Source of the DNA: Rossellomorea aquimaris
GTDB lineage: Bacteria > Bacillota > Bacilli > Bacillales > Bacillaceae_B
Assembly (NCBI RefSeq): GCF_020172085.1
Contig: NZ_JAIVAT010000008.1
Location: 124,001 to 188,000, forward strand
DNA: 64,000 bases
Direction of reading: 5' to 3'
Positions 46,505 through 62,121 of this stretch are shown here, piece by piece (the first letter of the stretch is position 1; each line of letters opens with the position of its first letter). The position numbers were made by a program, and so were the translations under genes. The notes under the pieces are model-generated. The model worked only from the letters and a program-made list of their open reading frames with translations, had not been told where the DNA came from and made no database searches.

Positions 46505-46807
46505 TTAATGATCCAGCGTTTTTCCGTAGCTGATTTGTTCATTTTTCTTTTCATCGAGTCCGTATTTTTGATCAATGCGGTCACTCACCTTGGCATTGAC
46601 ATAAAGCAGAATAATGAAAATCAGGATCGATCCTTGAGCGCCCATGAAATAGTGGAACGGAAACCCGTTTATGGTGAAGGTAGACAGACTTTCGGCAAAC
46701 AGTACCACCCCAAAGGAGGACAGAAGCCAGATGACTAAGTACAATGCAATGAATCGATTTTTTTCTTTAAAATACTGATCGGCTTTCGCTCTATCAATCT
46801 TCTTCAT
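46505..46807 (-). CDS. DUF4212 small subunit of sodium/solute symporter
   Basis: A 100-residue protein with two membrane helices (about 20-43 and 53-72) joined by FTINGFPFHYFMGAQGSI, the hallmark of the DUF4212 putative solute-symporter small subunit. Known to be encoded next to ActP-like transporters, as here. It probably stabilises the large subunit. ATG 46807 has AAGGGG upstream. Confidence 0.9.
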   Translation of the reverse strand: MKKIDRAKADQYFKEKNRFIALYLVIWLLSSFGVVLFAESLSTFTINGFPFHYFMGAQGSILIFIILLYVNAKVSDRIDQKYGLDEKKNEQISYGKTLDH

Positions 46808-46831
46808 GTATGTAACCCCTTTTCGAATTCA

Positions 46832-47014
46832 TTATTTTAAACTGAAAATGAATTTCACGGTTTCAAAGAAAGGCACCGGTACAATGGCGATTTGCACAAT
46901 GAAATAAAGGAATAAAGACAGAAAAGGAATGGTGAGGAAGACGGCTCGCTTTTTCCTTAGGGCAAGAATAATACATCCTCCTGTGATAAATAAAAAGAAC
47001 ATGAAATAAATCAA
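46832..47014 (-). CDS. Small hydrophobic protein upstream of the symporter
   Basis: A 60-residue protein with two membrane segments and few polar residues. TTG 47014 is preceded by AGGAGGTGAAACG, a near-perfect ribosome site, so translation is likely. It leads the symporter operon, 25 bp before the DUF4212 gene. No family recognised. Confidence 0.65.
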   Translation of the reverse strand: MIYFMFFLFITGGCIILALRKKRAVFLTIPFLSLFLYFIVQIAIVPVPFFETVKFIFSLK

Positions 47015-47261
47015 CGTTTCACCTCCTGTTTGTGTTAATGACTTAATTTTCTGAATTTTAATTATGCACTCATTATCTTTACTGATAATAGCTTGGTCAA
47101 TAAAGAAAAAACGACATGTCTACGATACTCTTTGATCAATCATTTTACTAAAATAGGGATATGTGCGAGGACGACCATATCGGTAATTGAAACAATGTTG
47201 AAAATGTTTTCCCGGAAAACTTTCCATCCTGTCGAATTTCCAAGGAAATTTTTTTGAACAA

Positions 47262-47291
47262 CAAAAAGGCTGACCGTTATTCCGGTCAGCC
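47262..47291 (-). terminator. Terminator of spoIIQ
   Basis: A perfect stem GGCTGACCG / CGGTCAGCC with a 6-nt loop and TTTTTG on the minus strand. Confidence 0.9.
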
Positions 47292-47304
47292 CTCATTTAT
47301 TTGA

Positions 47305-48192
47305 TTATTCTTCGTCTTTAGCGTTGTCTTGGCTTTCTTGTTTCGGCTTTTGCTCGGTTTGATCCTGCTTTGGCTGTTTTTCTTCAGCTTCGCCTTTTTC
47401 TTCTGTAGCTTTATCCTCAGTAGCTTTGTTTTCGCTAGCTTGGTCTTCTACAGCATTTTCTTCTGCAGCTTCAGCATCCGGCTGTTCACCTGAAACTTTC
47501 TTGTCTTCTAGCTGTGCTTCTTGAAGGGTAGCAAGGGACTTATTGAAGTATTCCAGTGGATTCACAGCGACATCCGCTTTACGGATTTCAAAGTGTACGT
47601 GAACGCCAGCTTCTTCATTGAATAAGCTCTTTCCTGCTTTGGCAATAGCTTGTCCTTGATCGACGACATCTCCAACCGCGACTTCAAAATCTTTGACTGA
47701 TTGATAGCGAGTCACGATTCCTTTGCTGTGCTCGATCTCAATCGTGTTACCAAGTAGGGAATCTTCCTGAACCTTTGTGACTGTACCGCTCATAGCAGCC
47801 AGAACATCGAATTCTTTGCCATCTTTCGAGATGTCGATTCCTTGGTTCGGGTAGTACATGTTTCCATAAACGACTAGGGCTGCTTCCTGTTCTTCCGCTG
47901 AAGCTTCAGTGTCGTAGAATTGTTTTTCGATCACTGTATCCTCAGGACTTGAAACAGGCATTACGAAGTTTTCCAATAAACGATTGACTTCTTCTGCAGG
48001 CTGGTTGAACTCATTGTCAGTAGGAACTCCATCATAGCTGTAATCCTTGGCTTTCTCGTTTACATCATTTCCTGCCTGGTACCACAGAATCCCCGTGATA
48101 ATGATTGCTGCACTTGCTAAATAGATTGCTGGGTATGCCCAACGTCTTTTCAAAAAGTTTTGAGAAGGTTGTTTCTTTTCTTCCTCTCTCAT
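47305..48192 (-). CDS. spoIIQ: SpoIIQ, forespore engulfment/channel protein with degenerate LytM domain
   Basis: A 295-residue forespore membrane protein. One membrane helix (about 19-38) and an intermembrane M23/LytM domain (about 115-225) are followed by a long Glu/Lys/Ala-rich tail of about 60 residues. The first metal-binding His of M23 is Asn here (NQGIDI), while HVHFEIRK keeps HxH, so peptidase activity is unlikely, as in B. subtilis SpoIIQ, which is structural in the SpoIIIAH-SpoIIQ channel. ATG 48192 has GAGGTG at 6 nt. The frame runs back to 48423 but lacks a ribosome site there. Confidence 0.93.
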   Translation of the reverse strand: MREEEKKQPSQNFLKRRWAYPAIYLASAAIIITGILWYQAGNDVNEKAKDYSYDGVPTDNEFNQPAEEVNRLLENFVMPVSSPEDTVIEKQFYDTEASAEEQEAALVVYGNMYYPNQGIDISKDGKEFDVLAAMSGTVTKVQEDSLLGNTIEIEHSKGIVTRYQSVKDFEVAVGDVVDQGQAIAKAGKSLFNEEAGVHVHFEIRKADVAVNPLEYFNKSLATLQEAQLEDKKVSGEQPDAEAAEENAVEDQASENKATEDKATEEKGEAEEKQPKQDQTEQKPKQESQDNAKDEE

Positions 48193-48468
48193 TTTCATCA
48201 CCTCAGCAATCATTCTGAACAGAATTCTGAAAATATATACACATTCGAAAAAAAATTTTAATTTCTTAGGGTTCGACAAAACGGAGAGTATTATGTATGT
48301 TTTATTAAAATTATTGTTTTTGAAGGAGCGAGTAGTGGTTGGCTGCGTTTCAGGTACTCGCTTTCCAATAGTAAAAAACATGTGACAAACCTCGGAAATA
48401 TCCATCGAAGACATTCCAGTCATCTCCCAGCATGGTACAATAATAAAAACAGAAAGGACGGCCCCGAT

Positions 48469-48906
48469 ATGAAAAAATTCCTTACCTATGTTCTGACTTC
48501 TGCACCTTTTCTATATATGATCCTGATCTGGATTATGTCGGGTAATCCTGATGATGCCGTGTTACGGCTTCCTAATGAAGGGCTGGATCGGTTCATTAAG
48601 GAATCCCTTCATTTGGTCGAGTTCGGGATTTTATATGGATTGTTCGTGATCGCTCTGTTGGCACATGGAAAGCTTCAATTCACATTGAATTTCGCTGGGG
48701 CACTGATCGCCATCTTTTATGGATTCATCGATGAGATCCATCAGTCCTTCGTTCCGTATCGTTCTTCCACGATGATTGATGCTGCCAAAGATCTGATCGG
48801 CGTCACGGTCCTGTTTTGGATTGTGAACCGTACCTATTTCCGAAATCCAGATCACTCGCTGACAAAGAAGATGAAGAGATTTGAAGCCTATTTAAAAAAG
48901 GATTGA
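48469..48906 (+). CDS. VanZ-family membrane protein
   Basis: A 145-residue VanZ-like protein with four membrane segments. ESLHLVEFGILYGLF (His/Glu in helix 2) and YGFIDEIHQSFVPYRSST-MIDAAKDLIG are the VanZ signature. Family members can lower glycopeptide susceptibility, but most chromosomal copies are of unknown role. ATG 48469 follows AAAGGA. Transcribed opposite to spoIIQ and spoIID, convergent with the latter. Confidence 0.88.
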   Translation: MKKFLTYVLTSAPFLYMILIWIMSGNPDDAVLRLPNEGLDRFIKESLHLVEFGILYGLFVIALLAHGKLQFTLNFAGALIAIFYGFIDEIHQSFVPYRSSTMIDAAKDLIGVTVLFWIVNRTYFRNPDHSLTKKMKRFEAYLKKD

Positions 48907-48938
48907 GTCCGGTCACGGTGACCGAACCCAATCCTTTT
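48899..48938. terminator. Bidirectional terminator between vanZ-like gene and spoIID
   Basis: AAGGATTG..TCCGGTCAC pairs with GTGACCGA..CAATCCTT around a minimal loop, overlapping the upstream stop codon. Confidence 0.85.
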
Positions 48939-48942
48939 TCTC

Positions 48943-49956
48943 TTATCTTTGTGCCGTTACCTTCTGAAGGAGTTTACTTGATTCTGTGATTTTGACATCT
49001 TTATAGTAATGAGTCACGATTTCCTCATAGTTCTTGCCTTCCTTCGCCATACCGTTTGCTCCGTATTGGCTCATCCCCACTCCATGGCCGTACCCCTTTG
49101 TTGCAATGACGATGTGATCGTCCTTCATATACCAGGTGAAGTCTGATGACCTTAGGCCTAATTTATCCCTAATTTCGCGTCCGGTGAATTCTTTTCCGTT
49201 AATTTCGACCCTGGCCACCCTTTTGCCTTCGGTTCTTGATGTGATCGTCCCGACCGATCCATCCTTTGGCAGAGTGACGCCCAGTTTTTGTTGGAACTCA
49301 TTGGCGGGAATGATCTTTTGATCTTGGAATTTCGGTGAAGATTTGTCCCATGGGCTCTCTACACTTCGTAAATACGGAATGTCATCTGCCCAGTACGCCT
49401 CGGAATTTTCCGTGTAGCCGTTGCTTGTTGAGAAAAAGGCTGCGGTAATCGGCTTGTTATCGTATGTCAGCACTTTTCCTTTAGTCTTAAGAACCGCTTC
49501 TGAGATCTTCTTCATCTTCCAATCGTAGTCAGAGCCCCATAGAGAGGCAAGTTCTTTTTGATTTTTATACACCTGATGGGACACGGTATCCGTCACATCG
49601 GCCCCCTTAGGCACAGAAGAATCATCCGAAAGCAGCTGATTCACAATATACGTCCTTGCGGCAAGAGCCTGTGCCTTCAACGCTTCCTTTTCAAAATCGG
49701 CCGGCATTTCACCCGCCACCACCCCGACGACATACTGCTCTAGGGGAAGCTTTTCGATGAGATCTTGACTGGAACGATAGACCGCCACCTCCACCGAGTC
49801 CGCCAATTCCTCAACGGAAGGCGGGTTCTTCAGATTTTCGTCCAGGTTGGCCGTTTCCTTGTCTGATGAAAATGGGAGCACCAGCAAAGTGGGGACAATA
49901 AAGATGATGCTGATAAAGATTGAGAAGATGATCACTACGGGTTTTAACTGCTTCAT
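48943..49956 (-). CDS. spoIID: SpoIID, sporulation lytic transglycosylase
   Basis: A 337-residue enzyme that cleaves glycan strands during engulfment with SpoIIP and SpoIIM. It has one N-terminal anchor (about 5-28) and an extracellular SpoIID domain. [22 protein letters not shown] holds the catalytic Glu, and [29 protein letters not shown] and [16 protein letters not shown] are diagnostic. ATG 49956 has TTGGAGG at 8 nt; the frame extends five codons upstream without support. Confidence 0.95.
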   Translation of the reverse strand: MKQLKPVVIIFSIFISIIFIVPTLLVLPFSSDKETANLDENLKNPPSVEELADSVEVAVYRSSQDLIEKLPLEQYVVGVVAGEMPADFEKEALKAQALAARTYIVNQLLSDDSSVPKGADVTDTVSHQVYKNQKELASLWGSDYDWKMKKISEAVLKTKGKVLTYDNKPITAAFFSTSNGYTENSEAYWADDIPYLRSVESPWDKSSPKFQDQKIIPANEFQQKLGVTLPKDGSVGTITSRTEGKRVARVEINGKEFTGREIRDKLGLRSSDFTWYMKDDHIVIATKGYGHGVGMSQYGANGMAKEGKNYEEIVTHYYKDVKITESSKLLQKVTAQR

Positions 49957-50101
49957 GTTCGCGGCCTCCAATAAATGATTAAATAGGAGAATGTCCTAGA
50001 ACACTTCTCCACTCTCTTTCATATGTATGGTAGTGGACAAGCAATTATGATTGTGAAATGGGAGAGAATTTTGACGGGGTGCAGGGTGTTGGGAAGTGGA
50101 T

Positions 50102-50190
50102 TTGATAATAAAATCCTGAAATTGAAAATAAATGTCTTGGTTTTGAAAATAAAATTGGTTTTTTGAAAAGAAGTGTGAGGTTTTTGAAAA
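50102..50190 (-). repeat. Phased array of TTGAAAA cores
   Basis: TTGATAA at 50102 and TTGAAAA at 50122, 50143, 50163 and 50184: spacing 20, 21, 20 and 21 bp. The units (TTTTGAAAATAAA) are the reverse complement of the TTTATTTTCAA units at 30.9 kb, 19 kb away, so the two arrays are related. Confidence 0.85.
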
Positions 50191-50371
50191 TATATCCTGG
50201 ATGAGCCCTAAGTTCACTTTGATCCAAGTGTCTATCATTCTGAATCCAGCCGTTTGCTTCGAAAATTGAGTCGTTACTCGGCAATACCTTACCGTTTTCA
50301 TAAAAATCCGGCCGAAATCAACGTTAATCCACCCAATTTATATTTTTCACCAAGTAACCAAAACTCCAACA

Positions 50372-50406
50372 AAAAAAGGCAAGCTCTCCTAAAAGAGCTC
50401 ACCTTT
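50372..50406 (-). terminator. Terminator of murA
   Basis: AGG..AGCTCTT pairs with AAGAGCT..CCT with small mismatches and is followed on the minus strand by TTTTTTTG. Confidence 0.82.
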
Positions 50407-50417
50407 CATCCATCTAT

Positions 50418-51719
50418 TTACGCATCCTTAATCATGTCTTCTGAAACAGGTGTTTCTTCGACTTCCTTCACGCGCTCGATATCGGCACCAAGTCCGGCAA
50501 GCTTCTGATGGAAGTTCACATATCCACGATCTAAATGCTTTAGTTCTGTTACACGAGTGTAACCGTCTGCTACGAGACCAGCGATGGAAAGTGCTGCCGC
50601 TGCACGTAGATCCGTTGCAGCCACTTCCGCTCCTTGAAGAGGTGTTGGTCCGTTCATGATCACAGAGCGTCCTTCGATCTTGATGTCTGCTCCCATACGA
50701 CGGAATTCTTCTGCATGCATGAAACGATTTTCGAAAACCGTTTCCGTGATGACGCTGGTACCGTCAGCTGCAAGAAGCAAGGCCATCATTTGGGATTGCA
50801 TATCTGTCGGGAAGCCCGGATGAGGCATCGTCTTGATATCGACGGATTTCAGCTTCTCCGGTCCGATGACACGAAGTCCTTCTCCTTCGTCGATGATCGT
50901 TACGCCCATCTCTTCCATCTTCGCTACTAATGAAGATAAGTGTTCAGGGATAGCACCTTTTACAAGGACATCACCTTGCGTGATCGCAGCTGCAACCATG
51001 AAGGTACCTGCTTCGATACGGTCAGGGATGATGCTGTGCTCGACGCCGTATAGACGGTCTACACCCTCGATACGGATTGTGCCGGTTCCTGCACCTACTA
51101 CATTTCCTCCCATTTTGTTCAGGAAGTTCGCTAAGTCGACGATTTCAGGCTCTTTTGCTACGTTTTCAAGGATGGTCGTTCCTTCTGCAAGAACCGCTGC
51201 CATCATGATGTTTTCTGTAGCCCCAACGCTTGGGAAGTCCAGATACACCTTGGCACCCTTCAATCTTCCATCTACTTCAGCTTCGATGAAACCATTTCCT
51301 ACCTTCACTTTGGCTCCCATTGCTTCAAAGCCTTTTAAGTGTTGGTCAATCGGTCTTGATCCAATTGCACAGCCACCAGGAAGAGCGACACGCGCTTTAC
51401 CTGTACGGCCTAAGAGTGAACCCATTACAAGAACAGATGCACGCATTTTGCGTACATATTCAAACGGTGCTTCAATAAACAACTCTCTTGATGCATTCAC
51501 GATGACTTCACCATTGTTAAACTCTACATCTGTATTTAAATGACGTAATACTTCATTGATCGTATATACATCGGAGAGTGGTGGTACATTTGTAATTTTA
51601 CTTTTTCCTTCACTTGCTAATAATGTAGCAGCGATGACTGGTAAAACGGCATTCTTTGCTCCTTCAACTTGCACTGTACCGCTTAAACGCTGACCGCCGC
51701 GGACGATAATTTTTTCCAA
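50418..51719 (-). CDS. murA: UDP-N-acetylglucosamine 1-carboxyvinyltransferase
   Basis: A 433-residue EPSP-synthase-fold enzyme that transfers enolpyruvate to UDP-GlcNAc, the first committed step of peptidoglycan synthesis and the fosfomycin target. [17 protein letters not shown], the loop [16 protein letters not shown] (catalytic Cys) and [12 protein letters not shown] are diagnostic. Context (ywzB, ywmB upstream, spoIID downstream) marks it as the MurAA copy. It starts with TTG 51719 after GAGGGG. Confidence 0.97.
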   Translation of the reverse strand: MEKIIVRGGQRLSGTVQVEGAKNAVLPVIAATLLASEGKSKITNVPPLSDVYTINEVLRHLNTDVEFNNGEVIVNASRELFIEAPFEYVRKMRASVLVMGSLLGRTGKARVALPGGCAIGSRPIDQHLKGFEAMGAKVKVGNGFIEAEVDGRLKGAKVYLDFPSVGATENIMMAAVLAEGTTILENVAKEPEIVDLANFLNKMGGNVVGAGTGTIRIEGVDRLYGVEHSIIPDRIEAGTFMVAAAITQGDVLVKGAIPEHLSSLVAKMEEMGVTIIDEGEGLRVIGPEKLKSVDIKTMPHPGFPTDMQSQMMALLLAADGTSVITETVFENRFMHAEEFRRMGADIKIEGRSVIMNGPTPLQGAEVAATDLRAAAALSIAGLVADGYTRVTELKHLDRGYVNFHQKLAGLGADIERVKEVEETPVSEDMIKDA

Positions 51720-51751
51720 GAGTATTCCCCTCCGCGTCCAATTTCTCTATA

Positions 51752-52501
51752 TTAATATTCAATAATTAGGATGGGTGTGCCAATCACAAAGGTTGTCTTA
51801 GCGCCCATTCCGCTTTTCCGTAGACCTAGTTGTATATTCATATCATCATTTTTTGTTGGTATAGTCCGTGACATTTGTTCCGAGTAAGCTGAAATGGAAT
51901 AAAAGTCTTCTTCTTTAAGTGATTCCAGTTCTTTTGCGTCTAATTTAGACATTAATTCGACAGCCTGATTCGACAAAACTTTCTCAAGCTTATCATTGAA
52001 TTCGCCTTTTATACAAGAGAAAATCAAAGGTTTAGTAGTAAAAATGATTTCCATATTTGGGATAAATTCGGACTTGATATAATGTTTCGTCTTTTCTCCC
52101 AACACTTTCTGATTTCCGCGCATTTCATACATAATATACGAAACAGAATGATCGTTTGTGAGGGTCCTCTGGAATTTAATGGTTTCTTCCCCGTGAGACG
52201 TCTGACGATGCCCCACAACCATTACTTCTTCCGCTGACTTTTTCGTCACCCAGTCAAAATCAGAAAATGTTTCTTGCATAGTAGTACTGTATTTGGCAAA
52301 CCCTTTATTCGTGAAGCTTTTTTTGTTTTCTCTTGCATATAGAGACCATTCAGTTATCTGACCTTGAGAATGAACAATGGCTTGATCAAGCTTTTCAATG
52401 TCTAATAAATGTTTGGCTTCGATAGTGTTGTTCCCATTAATGACATGAAGAAAACCTAATCCAACAAAAAAGATTAAAATAATGTAAAGATACCGACCCA
52501 T
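51752..52501 (-). CDS. ywmB: YwmB family protein
   Basis: A 249-residue protein with an N-terminal signal/anchor (about 3-21). The predicted extracytoplasmic domain matches the YwmB family by position (between ywzB and murAA, as in B. subtilis), size and features such as ITEWSLYARENK and IPTKNDDMNIQLGLR. The family fold is TATA-box-protein-like and its role is unknown. ATG 52501. It may be co-transcribed with murA, 32 bp away. Confidence 0.82.
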   Translation of the reverse strand: MGRYLYIILIFFVGLGFLHVINGNNTIEAKHLLDIEKLDQAIVHSQGQITEWSLYARENKKSFTNKGFAKYSTTMQETFSDFDWVTKKSAEEVMVVGHRQTSHGEETIKFQRTLTNDHSVSYIMYEMRGNQKVLGEKTKHYIKSEFIPNMEIIFTTKPLIFSCIKGEFNDKLEKVLSNQAVELMSKLDAKELESLKEEDFYSISAYSEQMSRTIPTKNDDMNIQLGLRKSGMGAKTTFVIGTPILIIEY

Positions 52502-52722
52502 TTTTCATTCCTCCCCTTACCTAAAAGTCTGTCCGAATAGGGGAAGAACATACTTGAAAATTGTCGTCATCTTTTTACAATTATTGAGGCTTTCATGCCG
52601 GCTTATGAAAAGGGTTTCACTTTGAAACTTTTTCACAAAGGGACGAACACAAAATTAATCTTACTCAAATCAGTCCGCCTTGAAAACATGCAGGAAGACC
52701 TATTTTTTGTCAGAAACTCTAT

Positions 52723-52959
52723 TTACTCAAAGAAAACGGGCAAACTCTGAGACCACACGTAATAATCCAGTAAAAACCCGCTGACGGCTGAGCCGATCGC
52801 GACCGTTAGTAGGATATACAATAGTCTCCCCTGTGCGACTCGATTCTTCTTCAGGAGCTTGTCCAGCTGAATGGCTTGCAACGACCAAAACGTGATCCCG
52901 AATACGAATAGATGCACAATCATGCTGATAAGGGCCTGTTGACCAAAGCTTTCCACCAC
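52723..52959 (-). CDS. ywzB: DUF1146 family membrane protein (YwzB)
   Basis: A 78-residue protein with two membrane helices (about 9-28 and 46-66) separated by WSLQAIQLDKLLKKNRVAQG, the DUF1146 signature. Found between atpC and murA in many bacilli. Role unknown. Confidence 0.88.
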   Translation of the reverse strand: MVESFGQQALISMIVHLFVFGITFWSLQAIQLDKLLKKNRVAQGRLLYILLTVAIGSAVSGFLLDYYVWSQSLPVFFE

Positions 52960-53200
52960 TCTTCACACTCCTGTCATCTTTTTTGACGCACATAGACCAT
53001 TTTACCACATAATTCAGTAATAACACATCCATTTTACAAAAATTTAAGGTTGGGTTTGATGTAAAATTTCTTGGTATTCTTGATAAGGAAATTGAGTTTC
53101 TTACTTCTTTAAAATTCCATGCTTATTTCTATTTCTCTTCTTACACTTAATGAGTTTTTAACACCCCATTACATAATGAAATGGACAATCCGCTTATTCA

Positions 53201-53286
53201 AGGTCCGTCCCTAAAAATCACATGATATTCATAATGAATACCGCTATTTGCAATGGATCTGCACTGTTATGTAGAAGTCCGTCCCT
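53201..53286 (-). repeat. Direct pair of the dispersed motif
   Basis: AGGTCCGTCCC (53201-53211, exact) and AAGTCCGTCCC (53276-53286, one mismatch) in the same orientation, 75 bp apart. The second abuts the terminator of the lysine-rich gene. Confidence 0.8.
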
Positions 53287-53290
53287 AAGA

Positions 53291-53326
53291 AAGCCACCCT
53301 GTACTAAGGAATGTACAGGGTGGCTT
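53291..53326 (-). terminator. Terminator of the lysine-rich small gene
   Basis: A perfect 14-bp stem AAGCCACCCTGTAC / GTACAGGGTGGCTT with an 8-nt loop. Confidence 0.85.
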
Positions 53327-53374
53327 TGTTTGTGGGGAGATGTTCTGAGTTTTTTTGAGGATTAGGGTCGGGGA

Positions 53375-53587
53375 TTATTTTCTTCTTTTGCCTCTGCCTT
53401 TGTGGCAATGCTCCAGGTATTCGTAGTAATATCCATTGTAGTTACGGTTTTTTTTCTTGCATTTATGATACCGCTTTCGGTGTTTGTCACCTTTGGGACC
53501 CCGTTTATCCATTTCATTTTCCATCATCCATTGGTATTCTCCATACCTTTTGCACCTTTTCCTGCCTTTACCTTTTTTTAGACTCAT
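53375..53587 (-). CDS. Very basic small protein, possibly spore-associated
   Basis: A 70-residue protein in which more than a third of residues are Lys or Arg, with several Tyr, His, Gly and three Cys (for example KKNRNYNGYYYEYLEHCHKG). AAGGAGGATG precedes ATG 53587 and a terminator follows, so it is a real unit. Not recognised; the composition recalls small Tyr/His-rich spore coat or nucleic-acid-binding proteins. Two CotB-like genes next door favour a spore role (inference). Confidence 0.6.
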   Translation of the reverse strand: MSLKKGKGRKRCKRYGEYQWMMENEMDKRGPKGDKHRKRYHKCKKKNRNYNGYYYEYLEHCHKGRGKRRK

Positions 53588-53819
53588 TTTTTCATCCTCC
53601 TTCGTACTTTACTTTAGTGTACGTATCAGAGTCTGATCGTGGTTGGGTTGTCCTCCCGAATTAGCGCCCTTTTTACGTGATAAAGGAGTATATTTCCTTT
53701 TTCTATCTAGTATATGGGTACAGTCGCCCTTGGATTTTCTGCCTATTTCTCTTTAGATGGGAAACTAGTCCAACAAAAAGGGCATCTGTAATAGTACGAC
53801 GTCACGGCATGACACATAT

Positions 53820-53840
53820 ACATAAAGTGAAAATGGTATA
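53820..53840 (+). promoter_or_regulatory. Possible sigma-K promoter of the cotB-like gene
   Basis: CATAAAGTG about 45 bp upstream of the start, with an AC dinucleotide about 15 nt further upstream, loosely fits AC-N16-CATAnnnTA. Confidence 0.3.
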
Positions 53841-53863
53841 TATTAACTGGAGGGAAAAAGTAT

Positions 53864-54442
53864 ATGAATACAGAGTTATTGGCTTCATTAGTCGGTAAGA
53901 TGGTGAAAGTGAATCGTGGCGGTCCTGAATCACGCACTGGTAAAGTTTTGTATGGAGGGGACGATCATTTTGCACTTCTCACAGAAAAAGAGGGTGTGGT
54001 TTACTTTAACTCATCTCATGTAAAAAGCATTACGCAAGACTTACAATCAAATGTAGAAGAGGCTTCCGAAGAAAGTATGGAATTTTTGAAAGAAGATACT
54101 CTTGGGGCTTTATTTACTAGCTTGAGAAATCAACAGGTGATCATTAACCGTGGTGGTCCTGAAAAGCTTGAAGGATTCCTGGACAATGTGAATGATGACT
54201 ACGTAACATTGGTGCTGCAGGATGAAGTTGTACGCCTTGCTACGTTTCATGTGAAAAGCATCAGCCACAATACAAATGCAAAAGACGAAGATTCTTCCGA
54301 AAGCCAGGAATCGTCTAACGAACAATCATCAAGCCAAGAAAGTAATCAAGAAAAATCGTCTTCAAAGAAATCCAAAAAAAGACATCGATCTGCGTTATAT
54401 CTTGACGAAATGGAAGGCGCAGAGTCCGGTTACTCAAAGTAA
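53864..54442 (+). CDS. cotB: Spore coat protein, CotB-like
   Basis: A 192-residue coat protein with two repeats of the CotB module: KVNRGGPESRTGKVLYGGDD..VVYFNSSHVKSIT (about 14-58) and IINRGGPEKLEGFLDNVNDDYV..ATFHVKSIS (about 93-140). A Ser/Glu-rich then Lys-rich tail ends the protein. B. subtilis CotB has the same NRGGPE and HIKSI elements and a Ser/Lys tail, but more repeats, so this is a shorter relative. GGAGG precedes ATG 53864. Expected on the outer spore surface. Confidence 0.88.
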   Translation: MNTELLASLVGKMVKVNRGGPESRTGKVLYGGDDHFALLTEKEGVVYFNSSHVKSITQDLQSNVEEASEESMEFLKEDTLGALFTSLRNQQVIINRGGPEKLEGFLDNVNDDYVTLVLQDEVVRLATFHVKSISHNTNAKDEDSSESQESSNEQSSSQESNQEKSSSKKSKKRHRSALYLDEMEGAESGYSK

Positions 54443-54506
54443 TAAAACATCTGGAAAAAACGATAGAATCAAAGGGAATACACTCAATCTGTATGTACAG
54501 GCTTGT

Positions 54507-54567
54507 GAGAAATCTCAGCACCCAACATGATGGTTATAATCGCTTTTAAAAGCTGCTGAGATTTCTC
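54507..54567 (+). terminator. Long hairpin between two coat genes
   Basis: A perfect 14-bp stem GAGAAATCTCAGCA / TGCTGAGATTTCTC with a 33-nt loop. No strong T run; it may be a terminator or an mRNA-stabilising structure. Confidence 0.6.
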
Positions 54568-54816
54568 TTAAAAGATAAACAATGCAAATAATGAACAGCT
54601 CAAATCCTCTATTATTTTTTACAAATGGACAAACCACTGGAATATCCCTTACGTTCTTTCAAATGCATTGCTAACACCATTACCGTAGATGGTCCCAAGG
54701 TATCAATATTTCCTAGTGGACATTCAAAAAATGGTTCCCATTGGTCGTATATGTTGTTTATACTTTTGCACTAATAGATTAATGGGTTTTAGAAACCAGA
54801 AAGGAGTAAGAAACGA

Positions 54817-55488
54817 ATGAAAAATGTTTATTCTATCTTTATCGGAGAAGCAATCATCATAGAACTTACCGGAAAGAAAATTGTAAAAGGATACTTGATT
54901 GATGTAGGAAACGATGTCATTATCGTGTATAACGGTGAAGACTTCATCTATATTTCTGCGTCTCACATAAAAAACTTATCGATTGTTTCAAAGGAAACAA
55001 TCGGGATAGATGAGCCGACAGTGAGTCCTCAATTTGAGCAGGAAGAACAAATGTCACTGCGAAAAATTCTGACCACGGCCAAAGGTGCCTTTCTTGAAAT
55101 CTACACAATGGGCAATCAACCGATTCATGGTTATATCACTGGAATCATGAACAATTACTTTGCCTTCTACTCTCCTATATATAAGACTATGTACGTTTCT
55201 TTACAGCATTTAAAATGGCTGATCCCCTATTCAACAAACCTTTCACCATATCGTCTGAGTAAAGAAAATCTCCCCGTCAATCCAACAAACTCCATCACCT
55301 TGGCAAGAAGCTTTGAGATTCAGGTTGAAAAGCTGATTGGTTCTCTTGTCGTTCTAAATCTGGGAGTGGACGAAGAATTAATAGGTAAAATAGAAAGAAT
55401 TGAAGATAATATCGTGGAATTGATTATGGCAAATGGAGATTCTATCTACCTGAATATGCAGCATATCCAGACCGTTCACTTGCCATAA
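54817..55488 (+). CDS. CotB-module protein, probable spore coat component
   Basis: A 223-residue protein built of three copies of a module of about 45 residues resembling CotB repeats. The copies are about residues 12-56 (VKGYLIDVGNDVIIVYNGED..SHIKNLSI), 90-135 (IHGYITGIMNNYFAFYSP..QHLKWLIPY) and 175-222 (IGKIERIEDNIVELIMANGD..QHIQTVHL). The NRGGPE element of CotB itself is lost. AAAGGAG precedes ATG 54817. Adjacent to cotB; coat function is inferred from the shared module. Confidence 0.7.
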   Translation: MKNVYSIFIGEAIIIELTGKKIVKGYLIDVGNDVIIVYNGEDFIYISASHIKNLSIVSKETIGIDEPTVSPQFEQEEQMSLRKILTTAKGAFLEIYTMGNQPIHGYITGIMNNYFAFYSPIYKTMYVSLQHLKWLIPYSTNLSPYRLSKENLPVNPTNSITLARSFEIQVEKLIGSLVVLNLGVDEELIGKIERIEDNIVELIMANGDSIYLNMQHIQTVHLP

Positions 55489-55491
55489 AAA

Positions 55492-55520
55492 AAACCACCT
55501 TTCAAAAGGAAAGGTGGTTT
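55492..55520. terminator. Bidirectional terminator between coat gene and atp operon
   Basis: A perfect 12-bp stem AAACCACCTTTC / GAAAGGTGGTTT with A and T runs on the two sides. Confidence 0.9.
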
Positions 55521-55528
55521 CTTCTTTA

Positions 55529-55951
<423 letters not shown>

Positions 55952-55955
55952 CTAA

Positions 55956-57374
<1,419 letters not shown>

Positions 57375-57429
57375 CTAGCTTTTGACAAAAACTTTATGAA
57401 GTCTAAACGGTCTAAATACCGTTAATGTT

Positions 57430-58293
<864 letters not shown>

Positions 58294-58356
58294 TCACCAC
58301 CCTTTACATATTGTCAGACATAGGGAGCGGGCTTGGCCCTTCCTCCCTATAATCCA

Positions 58357-59877
<1,521 letters not shown>

Positions 59878-59892
59878 TCATTTATACGAAAG

Positions 59893-60992
<1,100 letters not shown>

Positions 60993-61095
60993 TTATAAAT
61001 GAACCGTTCTTGCAAAGAATCTATTCTCTAGTACATAGGAATGGCGAAGATAATCGTCAAGACGAACTTCGCCATTTAACATGTGTCAGTTTCTA

Positions 61096-61323
<228 letters not shown>

Positions 61324-61385
61324 TTAATGTATAAGAAAAATATTTTTTACATATATGTTTGTCCACCGTAATGAACAGGTATATA

Positions 61386-62105
<720 letters not shown>

Positions 62106-62121
62106 TCACCTCTCTTCCCCG

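Noticed and set aside
47199-47212. Firm cre (CcpA) site for the symporter operon
   Set aside because: Two mismatches to the consensus and about 185 bp upstream of the first gene; kept only as a remark in the symporter entry.
48193-48423. Long N-terminal extension of SpoIIQ
   Set aside because: No ribosome site at the upstream start; ATG 48192 is well placed and gives the expected length before the membrane helix.
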